Shown: piece after piece, positions 44,267-51,649 of the stretch
Layout: each line of letters begins with the position of its first letter
Position numbering within the stretch: the first letter of the stretch is position 1
DNA from: Anaerolineae bacterium
Lineage (GTDB): Bacteria > Chloroflexota > Anaerolineae > 4572-78 > J111
Length of the DNA: 64,000 nt
Assembly (NCBI GenBank): GCA_023382535.1
Contig: JAHDWA010000012.1
Coordinates: forward strand, 157,849-221,848
Direction of reading: 5' to 3'
Program-made: the position numbers and the translations under genes
Notes under the pieces: model-generated
Seen by the model: the letters and a program-made list of their open reading frames with translations, nothing else
Database searches by the model: none
Told to the model about the DNA's origin: nothing

Positions 44267-44317
44267 GGACAAACTGTTAGTTTGTCCGGGGTTAGGACAA
44301 GCTAACAGCTTGTCCTA
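44267..44317. repeat. Two tandem TAGGACAA-family hairpins
   Basis: Hairpin A: GGACAAACT (44267-44275), loop GTT, AGTTTGTCC (44279-44287). Hairpin B: TAGGACAAGCT (44293-44303), loop AAC, AGCTTGTCCTA (44307-44317). Hairpin B reaches into the 3' end of mttB 3. Related to the 34-bp palindrome at 6351. Confidence 0.85.
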
Positions 44318-45752
44318 CTTCGGCCCGGCGAACAATGGCCCGGATGTTTTGAGCGACGTCGTCGGGCAGTGGCTCCGGCTTGTGCTCGGCCAGGATTGTA
44401 GTGACTCGCATGGCAGCCCGCTCCCCCAGGGTTTGACCGCCGCTGGCCAGCCAGCCTTCGTAGTTGTCCCGCTCGAACAGATTGGGATACCAGCGCTCGC
44501 GGAAGTGCTTAAAGGTGTGATCCGTGTCGAGAAAATGGCCGTCGGGACCGATCTCATCAATCAAATCCAGCGCCAGCGTCTCGTCGTTGATCTCAACCCC
44601 GGCCACAAAGTGCTCCAGCCAGCTCACAATCTCATCACAAATGACCAGTTGGGCCAGGGAGCCGGTTAAGCCCGACTCCAGGTAACCCAAATCATGAACG
44701 ATGTTGGCCCCGGCCAGGGCGTCGGTCATCAGCGTCAGCGCCGCCTCGATCCCGGCCTGCTGGTCAACCACTTTCGACTCGCTGCAGCCGGCCAGGGCAA
44801 ACATGGGCAGCCCCAGGGAGTGAACATAATCAGCGGCCAGAGTGCGCTTGTCAGGGTCGGCGTAAGGCTGGACGGTCGTTCGCATATCCAGCATGTTACC
44901 ACCCCAGCCGGGCATAATGAGAGGAGCGCCTTCTCGCTTGAGTTGGGACAGCACGACGCCGACCAGCGCGCCTGCCTGGGCCATCGCCAGAGCACCGGCC
45001 GGTGTCACCGGGGCCGTCGCCCCGCCCTGGGTGGAGGGAACATAGATAGCCGGAAGCCCCTTGCCGGCCATATACAGCAATTTTTGCACTGCTTCCTCGT
45101 TATGGACCAGCCCGGTTGTTACGTTGATATAGGGCGCCGCCAGGGGATTTCGCTGGAGGGCTTCAGGCCCGCCGGCAACCGCTTCGGCCATCTCCACGGC
45201 GTCCACACAGCCGGAAAAATCGGTGGTCACAAAGATAATCGGCTTGGTGGTGGTGGTGAGCATCACCTCCATCTGGTAGCGGTCAACCACAGGTTGCGGC
45301 ACATCCTCCGGCAGGAACATGCACATAACGAAATCAATGTGCGGTAAAGCGTCGGCCACGGTCATGGCTTCGACGATATCTTGCAACACTGCTTTACGAC
45401 GTTTGCCGCTGCGATGATCAATGATATTCAAACAGTCGGAGCCGGGGCCAAAAAAGGTACGATAGCCCTCGACCGGCATTACCCGGCGTCCATGCCGGTC
45501 ACACAGGGTAACTCGCTTGGGGACAGTGGCCAGGGCTTTTTCGACCAGCCCCGCCGGAATCCGAACCCGGTTCCCGTCGGAGGCAGACACCCCCGCCTTT
45601 TTGAGTAAGTCTAACGCTTCCTGGCTGTAAAGACGTATGCCCGTCCGTTCCAAAATCTCCAGGCAGGCCCAGTAAAGCTTATGGCACTGCTCGTCCGACA
45701 GCCGCCGGAATTGGGTGCTGCTAAAAAAGCAATCATTACTACGGATAGTCAT
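44292..45752 (-). CDS. MttB-family methyltransferase 3
   Basis: 486 residues, first gene of the corrinoid cluster. MttB features: LPHIDFVMCMFLPEDVPQ, VPSTQGGATAPVTPAGALAM, ALAGCSESKVVDQQAGIEA, ANIVHDLGYLESGLTGSLAQ, EIGPDGHFLDTDHTFKHFR. Uninterrupted frame, so non-pyrrolysine. Its glycine-rich STQGGATAP replaces the CPMAGGTAP or CPIAGGTAP of the other two, another hint of different substrates. The last residues lie inside a palindromic repeat, so the C-terminus may have been altered by its insertion. A terminator-like hairpin sits 39 bases before its ATG. Confidence 0.92.
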   Translation of the reverse strand: MTIRSNDCFFSSTQFRRLSDEQCHKLYWACLEILERTGIRLYSQEALDLLKKAGVSASDGNRVRIPAGLVEKALATVPKRVTLCDRHGRRVMPVEGYRTFFGPGSDCLNIIDHRSGKRRKAVLQDIVEAMTVADALPHIDFVMCMFLPEDVPQPVVDRYQMEVMLTTTTKPIIFVTTDFSGCVDAVEMAEAVAGGPEALQRNPLAAPYINVTTGLVHNEEAVQKLLYMAGKGLPAIYVPSTQGGATAPVTPAGALAMAQAGALVGVVLSQLKREGAPLIMPGWGGNMLDMRTTVQPYADPDKRTLAADYVHSLGLPMFALAGCSESKVVDQQAGIEAALTLMTDALAGANIVHDLGYLESGLTGSLAQLVICDEIVSWLEHFVAGVEINDETLALDLIDEIGPDGHFLDTDHTFKHFRERWYPNLFERDNYEGWLASGGQTLGERAAMRVTTILAEHKPEPLPDDVAQNIRAIVRRAEVGQAVSLS

Positions 45753-45783
45753 TATTTATTCACCCTGATAATCTTCTGGATTA

Positions 45784-45838
45784 AATAAAACCGCCGAGGC
45801 CGGTGCACCAACGCACCCGTACCTCGGCGGCTTTTATT
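45784..45838. terminator. Terminator-like hairpin in the mttB 3 leader
   Basis: CCGCCGAGG (45791-45799) pairs with CCTCGGCGG (45822-45830), topped by GGTGC/GCACC. Flanking tracts give TTTTATTT on the minus strand and CTTTTATT on the plus strand. Read on the minus strand it precedes mttB 3, so it is either an attenuator or an insulating terminator. Confidence 0.7.
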
Positions 45839-45873
45839 CAGTCAAATCTCCCAGATTAAACGGTAAATCAATA

Positions 45874-45885
45874 TTGGTATGCCAA
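45874..45885. promoter_or_regulatory. Candidate GntR/FCD operator
   Basis: TTGGTATGCCAA is a near-perfect dyad of the TGGT-N-ACCA kind bound by FadR/FCD-type regulators, placed between the regulator gene and the genes it probably controls. One motif only, so support is modest. Confidence 0.35.
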
Positions 45886-46131
45886 CACTGATGAGTGGGG
45901 TCATAGAATACTAAAACGTTATTAGCTTTTTTCGACTGCATCATTGCAGACCTATGAATAGATCGTAGAATCTATAACTTTTCTTTTCGAGTCAGACCGT
46001 TTACCCCCTCTTACGTCTTTCGGAAAGATTTATATATCCTAAATATATTCCTAATATATCACTACTTTGAAAAATTGTCAACCTTGGGCAACTATGATAA
46101 AATGATTCAGCGGAGAAAGATAAAAAGAATT

Positions 46132-46761
46132 ATGGCCTTAACGAATGCCGAAGTTGCTTACCAACTGATCAAAGAAAAAATAATCACCGTCGAGATGCCG
46201 CCTGGCTCCCTCATTCAAGAGAGCCAATTGATGACCCAACTTGGTCTGGGGCGGACACCTATTCGTGAGGCGTTAAAGCAATTGGAGGCTGACAGACTGG
46301 TGGTCGCCGCACCGCACCGGGGGACGTTTGTGGCCGAGGTGCAGATTACCGACTTGCAACAGATTTATGAGATCAGGCGCTATCTTGAAGGACTTTGTGC
46401 CCGGCTGGCGGCTGAACGAGCCACGGCTGAACAGATTGTTGAAATGGAGACTTTCTGCCGGCAAATGGCTCAGCCGGAGACTCTGGAAACGCGGGCGCTT
46501 ATCTTAATGGATCGCTACTTCCATCACTTGTTAGCCGGGGCAGCCAACAATCGGTTTATCACCGGCGAGATCGAGCATTTTTATAATCTGTCTTTGCGTT
46601 TGTGGCATCTAGCGCTGGCCAAAATAAAACCCATAGACCTGGATACTAACCGGCATTTCCTGATTTTGCAGGCCATTAAGGCTCGGTCAGCCGATGACGC
46701 GGAGGAGCTGATGCGGCAGCATATTCAACATTTCCAAGAAACAATCCGGTCCGTCCTTTAG
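46132..46761 (+). CDS. GntR family regulator, FCD subfamily
   Basis: About 209 residues. N-terminal winged helix (LIQESQLMTQLGLGRTPIREALKQLEADRLV) and an all-helical FCD effector domain (IYEIRRYLEGLCARLAAERA, MDRYFHHLLAGAANNRFI with the metal-binding Asp/His set, HFLILQAIKARSADDAEELMRQHI). The ATG at 46132 is chosen because a -10-like element (TATGATAAAAT) occupies 46093-46103, which an upstream start would place inside the gene. FCD regulators sense small organic acids or amino-acid derivatives. It diverges from the MttB cluster and probably controls it. Its stop overlaps the convergent Nudix gene by four bases. Confidence 0.88.
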   Translation: MALTNAEVAYQLIKEKIITVEMPPGSLIQESQLMTQLGLGRTPIREALKQLEADRLVVAAPHRGTFVAEVQITDLQQIYEIRRYLEGLCARLAAERATAEQIVEMETFCRQMAQPETLETRALILMDRYFHHLLAGAANNRFITGEIEHFYNLSLRLWHLALAKIKPIDLDTNRHFLILQAIKARSADDAEELMRQHIQHFQETIRSVL

Positions 46762-47264
46762 ACTTGCTTATATCCATTCCGTAGCAGCGCCAGAACCTTA
46801 TGAGCAGACTTAAAAGCAATCTGCTGCGGCAGAGCGTCGAGGTCGAACCAGTGTAAATGCGCCGCATCGCTGCCAGCGCGAGCTTCACCACCGGCGATGG
46901 TGGCGGTGTAGAAGAGATTAAGGGTCGGATCGCCGGTAGTTTCGTAGACATCCATAAAAATGCCGAGCAGTTCGCCCAATTGAACGTGGAGGCCGGTCTC
47001 TTCAAGAATTTCGCGTACCGCCCCGATCTCCGGGTGTTCGCCCGGCTCCAGGAAACCGCCGGGGATGTCCCAGTAACCTTTAAATGGCTCTATAGCTCGT
47101 TTGATCAACAGTAACTTGTCTTTTTCTATGATCAAGACCCCGGCGCATGGTTTGGAATTTTGATAAAAGACAAAACTGCAATCATTACAGACAAGCCGTT
47201 CGTGCTGGTCCACAAGTTGCATTGCCAGCCGACCGCCGCATTTGGGGCAAAATGAGTATCTCAT
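46758..47264 (-). CDS. Nudix hydrolase with zinc ribbon
   Basis: Hydrolyses nucleoside diphosphate-linked substrates, such as NADH, ADP-ribose or damaged nucleotides. A zinc ribbon (FCPKCGGRL, then CNDCSFVFYQN) leads into a Nudix fold whose box GGFLEPGEHPEIGAVREILEE TGL fits GX5EX7REUXEEXGU completely. The layout is like the C-terminal part of NudC NADH pyrophosphatases, but the SQPWPFPxS tail of NudC is absent, so NADH specificity is not claimed. The start is uncertain: ATG at 47264 begins the ribbon, while in-frame starts at 47282 and 47306 also exist. The gene faces the GntR gene and overlaps its stop codon. Confidence 0.85.
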   Translation of the reverse strand: MRYSFCPKCGGRLAMQLVDQHERLVCNDCSFVFYQNSKPCAGVLIIEKDKLLLIKRAIEPFKGYWDIPGGFLEPGEHPEIGAVREILEETGLHVQLGELLGIFMDVYETTGDPTLNLFYTATIAGGEARAGSDAAHLHWFDLDALPQQIAFKSAHKVLALLRNGYKQV

Positions 47265-47332
47265 AGCGCGTAACTCTGCCATACTTGGCCCAATCGCGCA
47301 AATCATTTAAACACAAAGATGCAGGGGATAGG

Positions 47333-47387
47333 TTGGAAGGATGGAAGATTTGGAAGGCTGGAGATGATGAATCTTCCATCCTTCCAA
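47333..47387. repeat. Perfect 18-bp stem hairpin (GGAAGGATGGAAGAT type)
   Basis: Bases 47333-47350 (TTGGAAGGATGGAAGATT) pair perfectly with 47370-47387 around a 19-base loop that itself repeats TGGAAGG. There is no T-run on either side. It lies between the PLP-enzyme stop and the Nudix gene. Confidence 0.8.
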
Positions 47388-47436
47388 ATCTTGTGGGGAC
47401 TCATTGTGAGGTTCCAGGGAAGGTAAAGCGCTTCGT

Positions 47437-48906
47437 CTATAGCTCCTTGAGAAGTCCGGTTTCGGCGTTGAACTCTTCGATCAGGGCGTCAATCTGCTCG
47501 GCGTGAGTGGGGATGTCGCTCCAATAGTTGTCATCGTACCACTGGGCCTGAATTTCCTCGAAAGTTTTACCCTGCTGCTCAACCCAGGTGTAGTATTTCA
47601 GGTTGTGGACCCGCTTGCGCTCGTAGTAGGTCAGTTCTTGCATGTAATCAAGGGTCACGCCCATCAGGTATTGGTGGTAGGCGGCAGCGGCATCCAGTTC
47701 GGTAAATTCGCCGCGCTCCTGGGCCAGTTCTTGCAAGCGGCTCCCGTACATTTCCATTGAGTCGGTCAAAACGGTCAAAACGATGTCATGCTCGCCCAAC
47801 TCATAATACTTGGCAAACTTGATGGCCGAGAGCAAGTTGCCTACCCCGGAGATGCCGGCCCAGGAAAGCTGGTCTATTAAACTTTTGGCGACTCCCCGGC
47901 CGGCCAGATACTTTTTACCTGCCGGTTCATTAAACAGGCGGATCAGGCTGATGGTCGCCTCGTCGTCAATGGCTACGACCATGTCGGTATTTTTGACGTT
48001 GTGAATCCAGGGGACGTGTTTATCGCCGATGCCCTCGATGCGGTGCGCCCCGAAGCCGTTGTTGAGTAGGGTGGGGCATTGCACAGCCTCGCTGGCGATA
48101 ATTTTGCTGGCCGGGAAGCGGCTTTTCAAAAAGTCGCCGCTGGCAATGGTTCCGGCGGAGCCGGTTGCTGATATGAAACCGCGATAGTTGTCTTTGGGTC
48201 CCATCACCTGTTCTAACATTTCGAGCAGGGCCGGGCCGGTCACCTCATGGTGCCAGAGGTAGTTGCCGAACTCGTCGAACTGGTTAAAAATCATCAAATC
48301 CTGGCCGGATTGGCGCAGCTCCCAGCATTTGTCAAAAATCTCTTTGACGTTGCTTTCGCTGCCGGGCGTTTTGATGATCTCCCCGGCTACCGAAGCCAGC
48401 CAGTTAAACCGCTCCTGGCTCATCCCTTCGGGCAGAATGGCGATGGACTCGCAGGCCAGCAGGGCCGAATCGTACGCGCCGCCCCGGCAGTAGTTGCCGG
48501 TCGAGGGCCAGACTGCTTTTTGGGTGGTCGGGTCAAATTGGCCCGTCACCAGGCGCGGGACGAGGCAGCCAAAGGCCGCGCCGACTTTGTGCGCGCCGGT
48601 TGGAAACCATTTACCGACAGGGGCCAGAATCCGGGCCTCGACGCCGGTCAGAGCTTGGGGAAATTCGATAAAATTGACCGGGCCAAAGCTACCACCGCTG
48701 GGGGTTGGCTCGTTGTGCCAGGTGATACGGAACAGGTTCAGCGGGTTGAGATCCCACAGTCCCACTTTTTTCAACTGGGCCGTGATGGCTGGCGGAATCA
48801 ATTTCGGATTGCGCTGCTGTTTAAGGGTGGGAATAATAATTTTTTGCTCTCGCGCTCGCTGGATGGTCCGGGCAAGACGGTCGGGGTGGATGGTTAAATC
48901 TATCAT
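47437..48906 (-). CDS. PLP-dependent enzyme of the TrpB/cysteine-synthase fold
   Basis: 489 residues from the ATG at 48906, chosen for AAGGAC upstream and because a more distal start would run into the phosphatase gene. Fold type II PLP enzyme: the lysine in WFPTGAHKVGAAFG binds PLP (compare TGAHK in TrpB), STGNYCRGG is the phosphate/substrate loop, and ATGSAGTIASGD is the glycine-rich phosphate cradle. Related proteins occur with YgeW/YgeY/carbamate-kinase genes, as in this window, and probably perform beta-elimination or replacement on an amino acid such as a ureido or diamino acid. The exact reaction is unknown. Confidence 0.82.
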   Translation of the reverse strand: MIDLTIHPDRLARTIQRAREQKIIIPTLKQQRNPKLIPPAITAQLKKVGLWDLNPLNLFRITWHNEPTPSGGSFGPVNFIEFPQALTGVEARILAPVGKWFPTGAHKVGAAFGCLVPRLVTGQFDPTTQKAVWPSTGNYCRGGAYDSALLACESIAILPEGMSQERFNWLASVAGEIIKTPGSESNVKEIFDKCWELRQSGQDLMIFNQFDEFGNYLWHHEVTGPALLEMLEQVMGPKDNYRGFISATGSAGTIASGDFLKSRFPASKIIASEAVQCPTLLNNGFGAHRIEGIGDKHVPWIHNVKNTDMVVAIDDEATISLIRLFNEPAGKKYLAGRGVAKSLIDQLSWAGISGVGNLLSAIKFAKYYELGEHDIVLTVLTDSMEMYGSRLQELAQERGEFTELDAAAAYHQYLMGVTLDYMQELTYYERKRVHNLKYYTWVEQQGKTFEEIQAQWYDDNYWSDIPTHAEQIDALIEEFNAETGLLKEL

Positions 48907-48934
48907 AATTTTGTCCTTTTCTACTTTTTTGATT

Positions 48935-50281
48935 CTAACTATCTTCAACTAGGGGGGCGGCCTTATCACCTACGCAAATAATAATCAAGGCCATATCGTC
49001 TTCCTGCTGGGCTTCGCCGCGAAAGGTTTCGACAGTCTGCCAGATTTCCTGCAAAATCTGTTGGGGGTGGCTGGCGTTCACCCGGCGAATAGTTTCGGCC
49101 AGCCGCTCAAAGCCAAACATCTCCCGGTTGGGATTCATCGCCTCGACAATCCCATCCGTGGATAAAATGAGCTGATCGCCGGGGCAGAGTTGAACCTGCT
49201 GTTCCCGGTACTGGGTGTTGGGCATTGCTTTCAGGGGCAAGCCGGGTAACTCCAAATCCTCAACCTGGCTATCACGCTTAAGATTGGGCGGTAAATGACC
49301 GGCATTGGCAAAGTGCAGGGTCAGAGTACGGCTGTTCAGAATTCCGTAAAAGGTGGTAATGAGCTGATCAACCGAAGTATCCGCCGAAAGAATCTGGTTG
49401 GCCTGGGTCAGCACCGCCGCCGGCGACCGGAAGCGGCCGGCCATACTGCGCAGGGTGCTGCGGGTCATGGCCATCACCAGGGCGGCAGCCACACTTTTGC
49501 CCGTCACGTCGGCCACCACCACGCCCCACTCATCTGGACCGAGCGGGATGAAATCGTAAAAATCACCGCTGGTTTCCAGAGCCGATTTGGCGCGGGAGGC
49601 AATTTGAATATGCGGACCAATAAGCGGCGGCGCCGGGTAGAGCCGCTGCTGTAAATCCTGGGCGATTTCTAACTCCCGTTGGGCCAGTTGTGCTTGCAAC
49701 AATTGCTGCTGGGCTGCGCTGGCCCGGGCAAAAGCGCGATTCAAGGTGGTCTGATACAGCCAGGAGACAATGGCAATCAGGCACATAAAGACTATGATCG
49801 GAAAGGCTATAAGCAGGGCCTCACTAAACTGTTTCAGGTAGAGCGTAAATGGGACCAATATCAGGAGCGCATCAATCGCCGCAAAATAGAAGGTTGCTCT
49901 GGGACTGACCAGCAGTCCCGCCAATAAAACACTCAGCGACAAAAGGTAGCTCATCGCCGCTGCGTTTTGTACGTCGTTCTCCAAAAACAGATTTTCAAAG
50001 ATATAGAAGGTGATCAGTAAGTTAAAAGTGTAGCAAAAAATATGGGCTGCCAGTTGAGTCGCACCGCGTCGATTCAGAATATAGACGATGATATTCAAGC
50101 CTAAACTCGCCCCCACTGTGCTCCAAAAAAGAAAAAGCGGCTCTACCAGCAGAATAATGAGCAGGGCAGCGAGATGCAACGCCAGAATACCAAGGACCAG
50201 CCAGTTTAGAAAGCTGGCTTTGCGCCGCTGATCGGTCTTGAAGCCTATTTGGGCGATGGAGCTATCGAGTTCAGGCTGCAT
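48935..50281 (-). CDS. Membrane PP2C/SpoIIE-type serine phosphatase (RsbU-like)
   Basis: 448 residues. Residues about 25-190 hold six hydrophobic segments (LNWLVLGILALHLAALLIIL, FCYTFNLLITFYIF and others). A short helical connector (about 190-220) leads to a SpoIIE phosphatase domain (about 225-440) with metal-binding acidic motifs SGDFYDF, GVVVADVTGKSVAAALVMAM, FANAGHLPP and ILSTDGIVEA. Such proteins dephosphorylate anti-anti-sigma factors in partner-switching stress control. No anti-sigma or STAS gene is nearby, so its target lies elsewhere. It may be cotranscribed with the PLP enzyme 28 bp downstream. Confidence 0.9.
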   Translation of the reverse strand: MQPELDSSIAQIGFKTDQRRKASFLNWLVLGILALHLAALLIILLVEPLFLFWSTVGASLGLNIIVYILNRRGATQLAAHIFCYTFNLLITFYIFENLFLENDVQNAAAMSYLLSLSVLLAGLLVSPRATFYFAAIDALLILVPFTLYLKQFSEALLIAFPIIVFMCLIAIVSWLYQTTLNRAFARASAAQQQLLQAQLAQRELEIAQDLQQRLYPAPPLIGPHIQIASRAKSALETSGDFYDFIPLGPDEWGVVVADVTGKSVAAALVMAMTRSTLRSMAGRFRSPAAVLTQANQILSADTSVDQLITTFYGILNSRTLTLHFANAGHLPPNLKRDSQVEDLELPGLPLKAMPNTQYREQQVQLCPGDQLILSTDGIVEAMNPNREMFGFERLAETIRRVNASHPQQILQEIWQTVETFRGEAQQEDDMALIIICVGDKAAPLVEDS

Positions 50282-50321
50282 GGGCTAAAAATGCGGTATT
50301 AACAGTACCGGATAATTAGAA

Positions 50322-50345
50322 GAGCCTCACCACTGGATGAGGCTC
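50322..50345 (-). terminator. Possible terminator after the NHLP-like gene
   Basis: GAGCCTCA (50322-50329) pairs with TGAGGCTC (50338-50345). On the minus strand it is followed by TTCTAATT, a weak T-rich tail. Confidence 0.45.
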
Positions 50346-50383
50346 GTGAACAGAATTTGGTTGAGCTTAAAGAGTCAGCCTGG

Positions 50384-50602
50384 TTACCAACCCTTTAGGG
50401 TGTCTACAAGCTGCTGGTCAAAATATTTGGAGGCGGCTTCATGTTTAATCTGCTCAACTCCGGCCTTGAGATTACTCATCTCTTCCGGGGTCAGCTTAAA
50501 ACCGGCCTCTTTTACCGCTCCTTCGGGATCGGCCAGCAACTTGTCACGGAAGGCCTTATCCATCACAGCCCGACCTACCAAACGTTCCAAATCAGGACTC
50601 AT
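50384..50602 (-). CDS. Small NHLP-leader-like protein (Os1348-type)
   Basis: 72 residues with the pattern of nitrile-hydratase-leader-like peptides: LERLVGRAVMDKAFRDKLLADP, EGAVKEAGFKLTPEE. In related families this leader precedes a modified core peptide (RiPP precursor), and the Os1348 group is typical of Chloroflexota. Here the C-terminal part (HEAASKYFDQQLVDTLKGW) has no Cys-, Ser- or Thr-rich core and no GG cleavage site, so it may be a stand-alone regulatory or partner protein instead. GAGGAGG lies before the ATG, and a TTGACA box lies at 50677-50682 on the minus strand. The next genes upstream are a methyltransferase and an isoprenoid-synthase-like protein. Confidence 0.72.
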   Translation of the reverse strand: MSPDLERLVGRAVMDKAFRDKLLADPEGAVKEAGFKLTPEEMSNLKAGVEQIKHEAASKYFDQQLVDTLKGW

Positions 50603-50790
50603 CGTGGTACCCTCCTCTCTGACTTCAAGTACTTGGAAAGCTAAATTTGTTGTAAGTTAAATCAAAACGGTTGCTTTGTCAAAAATTTGGGCGGAATGAT
50701 TCAATTGTTAAGGAACAAGGTCCAACGGATAGATCAAGAATGGCGGATAAAGACCATAGCCATCAATTGTCGGGCGTTATTTGGCGTGAC

Positions 50791-51648
50791 TCACGAACGC
50801 TGCGCCCAGATAAAACAGGTTTCGTCCGTTGGCCGGTGCAATTGACCCAACGCCGGGCCAAAAACCTGCAACGTCTGCAGGCCGCACCGGGCCAGTAAAG
50901 CGGTTAGCTCCGGGAGAGGATGCAGCGCAAAGCGCGACCAATACTCTCTGGGCTGACCATCTGCCGCCAAAATCAGGTGATGAGTGACATGCTCACTGCT
51001 GGCCGGGAAGGTTAGCTCCCGCACCAGCCAGGCGTGAGGCTGGTCGCTCCAGGGGGAGCGGGCCAGGAAATGGAGCGATTCGGTTACGGCAGGTCCGGCG
51101 GCGCTGAAGTTGGCCGGTTGAACGGCAAATTCGGCGATAAGGTGGCCGCCAGGTTTGAGCGCGGCCCAGATTTTAGCCAGCACAGACGGCAGCTCGGCCA
51201 GACTCAGCCGGTCAGTGACGGCATTAATTAACAAAACAGCCTCAAATTCGGCCTCAAAGACCAGGTCAAACAGGGACAGATGCCGGTAAACGCAGGCCAA
51301 CCCCTGCCGGTCGGCCTCGCCTTGGGCGTAATCCAGAAATGGCGGGGCAATATCAATACCGGTCACGCGAAACCCCCGCGCTGCCAGGCGGTTGCTGTAC
51401 AGCCCCGGCCCGCAGCCAATATCCAGAATGGCCGCGCCGGACGGCAGCCCCAAGTTTTCCGCCAGCCAGTCTACTCGCGGCTCGATCACGCGGGCTGGAC
51501 TAAAAGGCCAAAACCCTGCGACGCTGCGGCAGCGCAGTAGTTGCTCTGCCTGGGCCACCCAGGGCAGGGTATCCCTCGGAGTAAATTCCTCCGGCCTGCT
51601 TTTGAAGGGGCGCAGCGCGTCAAAGGGGAGGGGCGAGGCAGTTGACAT
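50791..51648 (-). CDS. Class I SAM-dependent methyltransferase
   Basis: About 285 residues from the ATG at 51648, one base after the stop of the upstream gene. The SAM site is clear: AILDIGCGPGLYSNRLAARGF (motif I), VTGIDIAPPFLDYAQGEA (motif II acidic), then LLINAVTDRLSLAELPSVL and LKPGGHLIAEF (motif post I/III). A small hydrophobic C-terminal half follows. It is the last gene of the block threonine-synthase-like, isoprenoid-synthase-like, methyltransferase, which is transcribed as one unit. The methylated substrate could be a terpenoid or amino acid product of those neighbours. Not a known specific family. Confidence 0.85.
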   Translation of the reverse strand: MSTASPLPFDALRPFKSRPEEFTPRDTLPWVAQAEQLLRCRSVAGFWPFSPARVIEPRVDWLAENLGLPSGAAILDIGCGPGLYSNRLAARGFRVTGIDIAPPFLDYAQGEADRQGLACVYRHLSLFDLVFEAEFEAVLLINAVTDRLSLAELPSVLAKIWAALKPGGHLIAEFAVQPANFSAAGPAVTESLHFLARSPWSDQPHAWLVRELTFPASSEHVTHHLILAADGQPREYWSRFALHPLPELTALLARCGLQTLQVFGPALGQLHRPTDETCFIWAQRS

Positions 51649-51649
51649 G

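Larger units (their letters stand above)
45753..46131. other. 379-bp divergent intergenic region
   Basis: Separates mttB 3 (minus) from the GntR/FCD regulator (plus). It holds a bidirectional terminator-like hairpin (45784-45838), a candidate operator TTGGTATGCCAA (45874-45885), and a very AT-rich stretch with the direct repeat ATATCCTAA/ATATTCCTAA (about 46034-46054). A -10-like TATGATAAAAT lies near 46093. No open frame of interest and no recognisable cobalamin riboswitch was found. Confidence 0.6.

Noticed and set aside
38975..45752. Pyrrolysine (amber) codons in the MttB-family genes
   Set aside because: All three frames read through without any internal stop, so they are standard non-pyrrolysine members.
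45753..46131. Cobalamin riboswitch controlling the corrinoid cluster
   Set aside because: No B12-box (GCCACTG) or typical multi-branched leader was recognised on either strand; only an intrinsic-terminator-like hairpin is supported.
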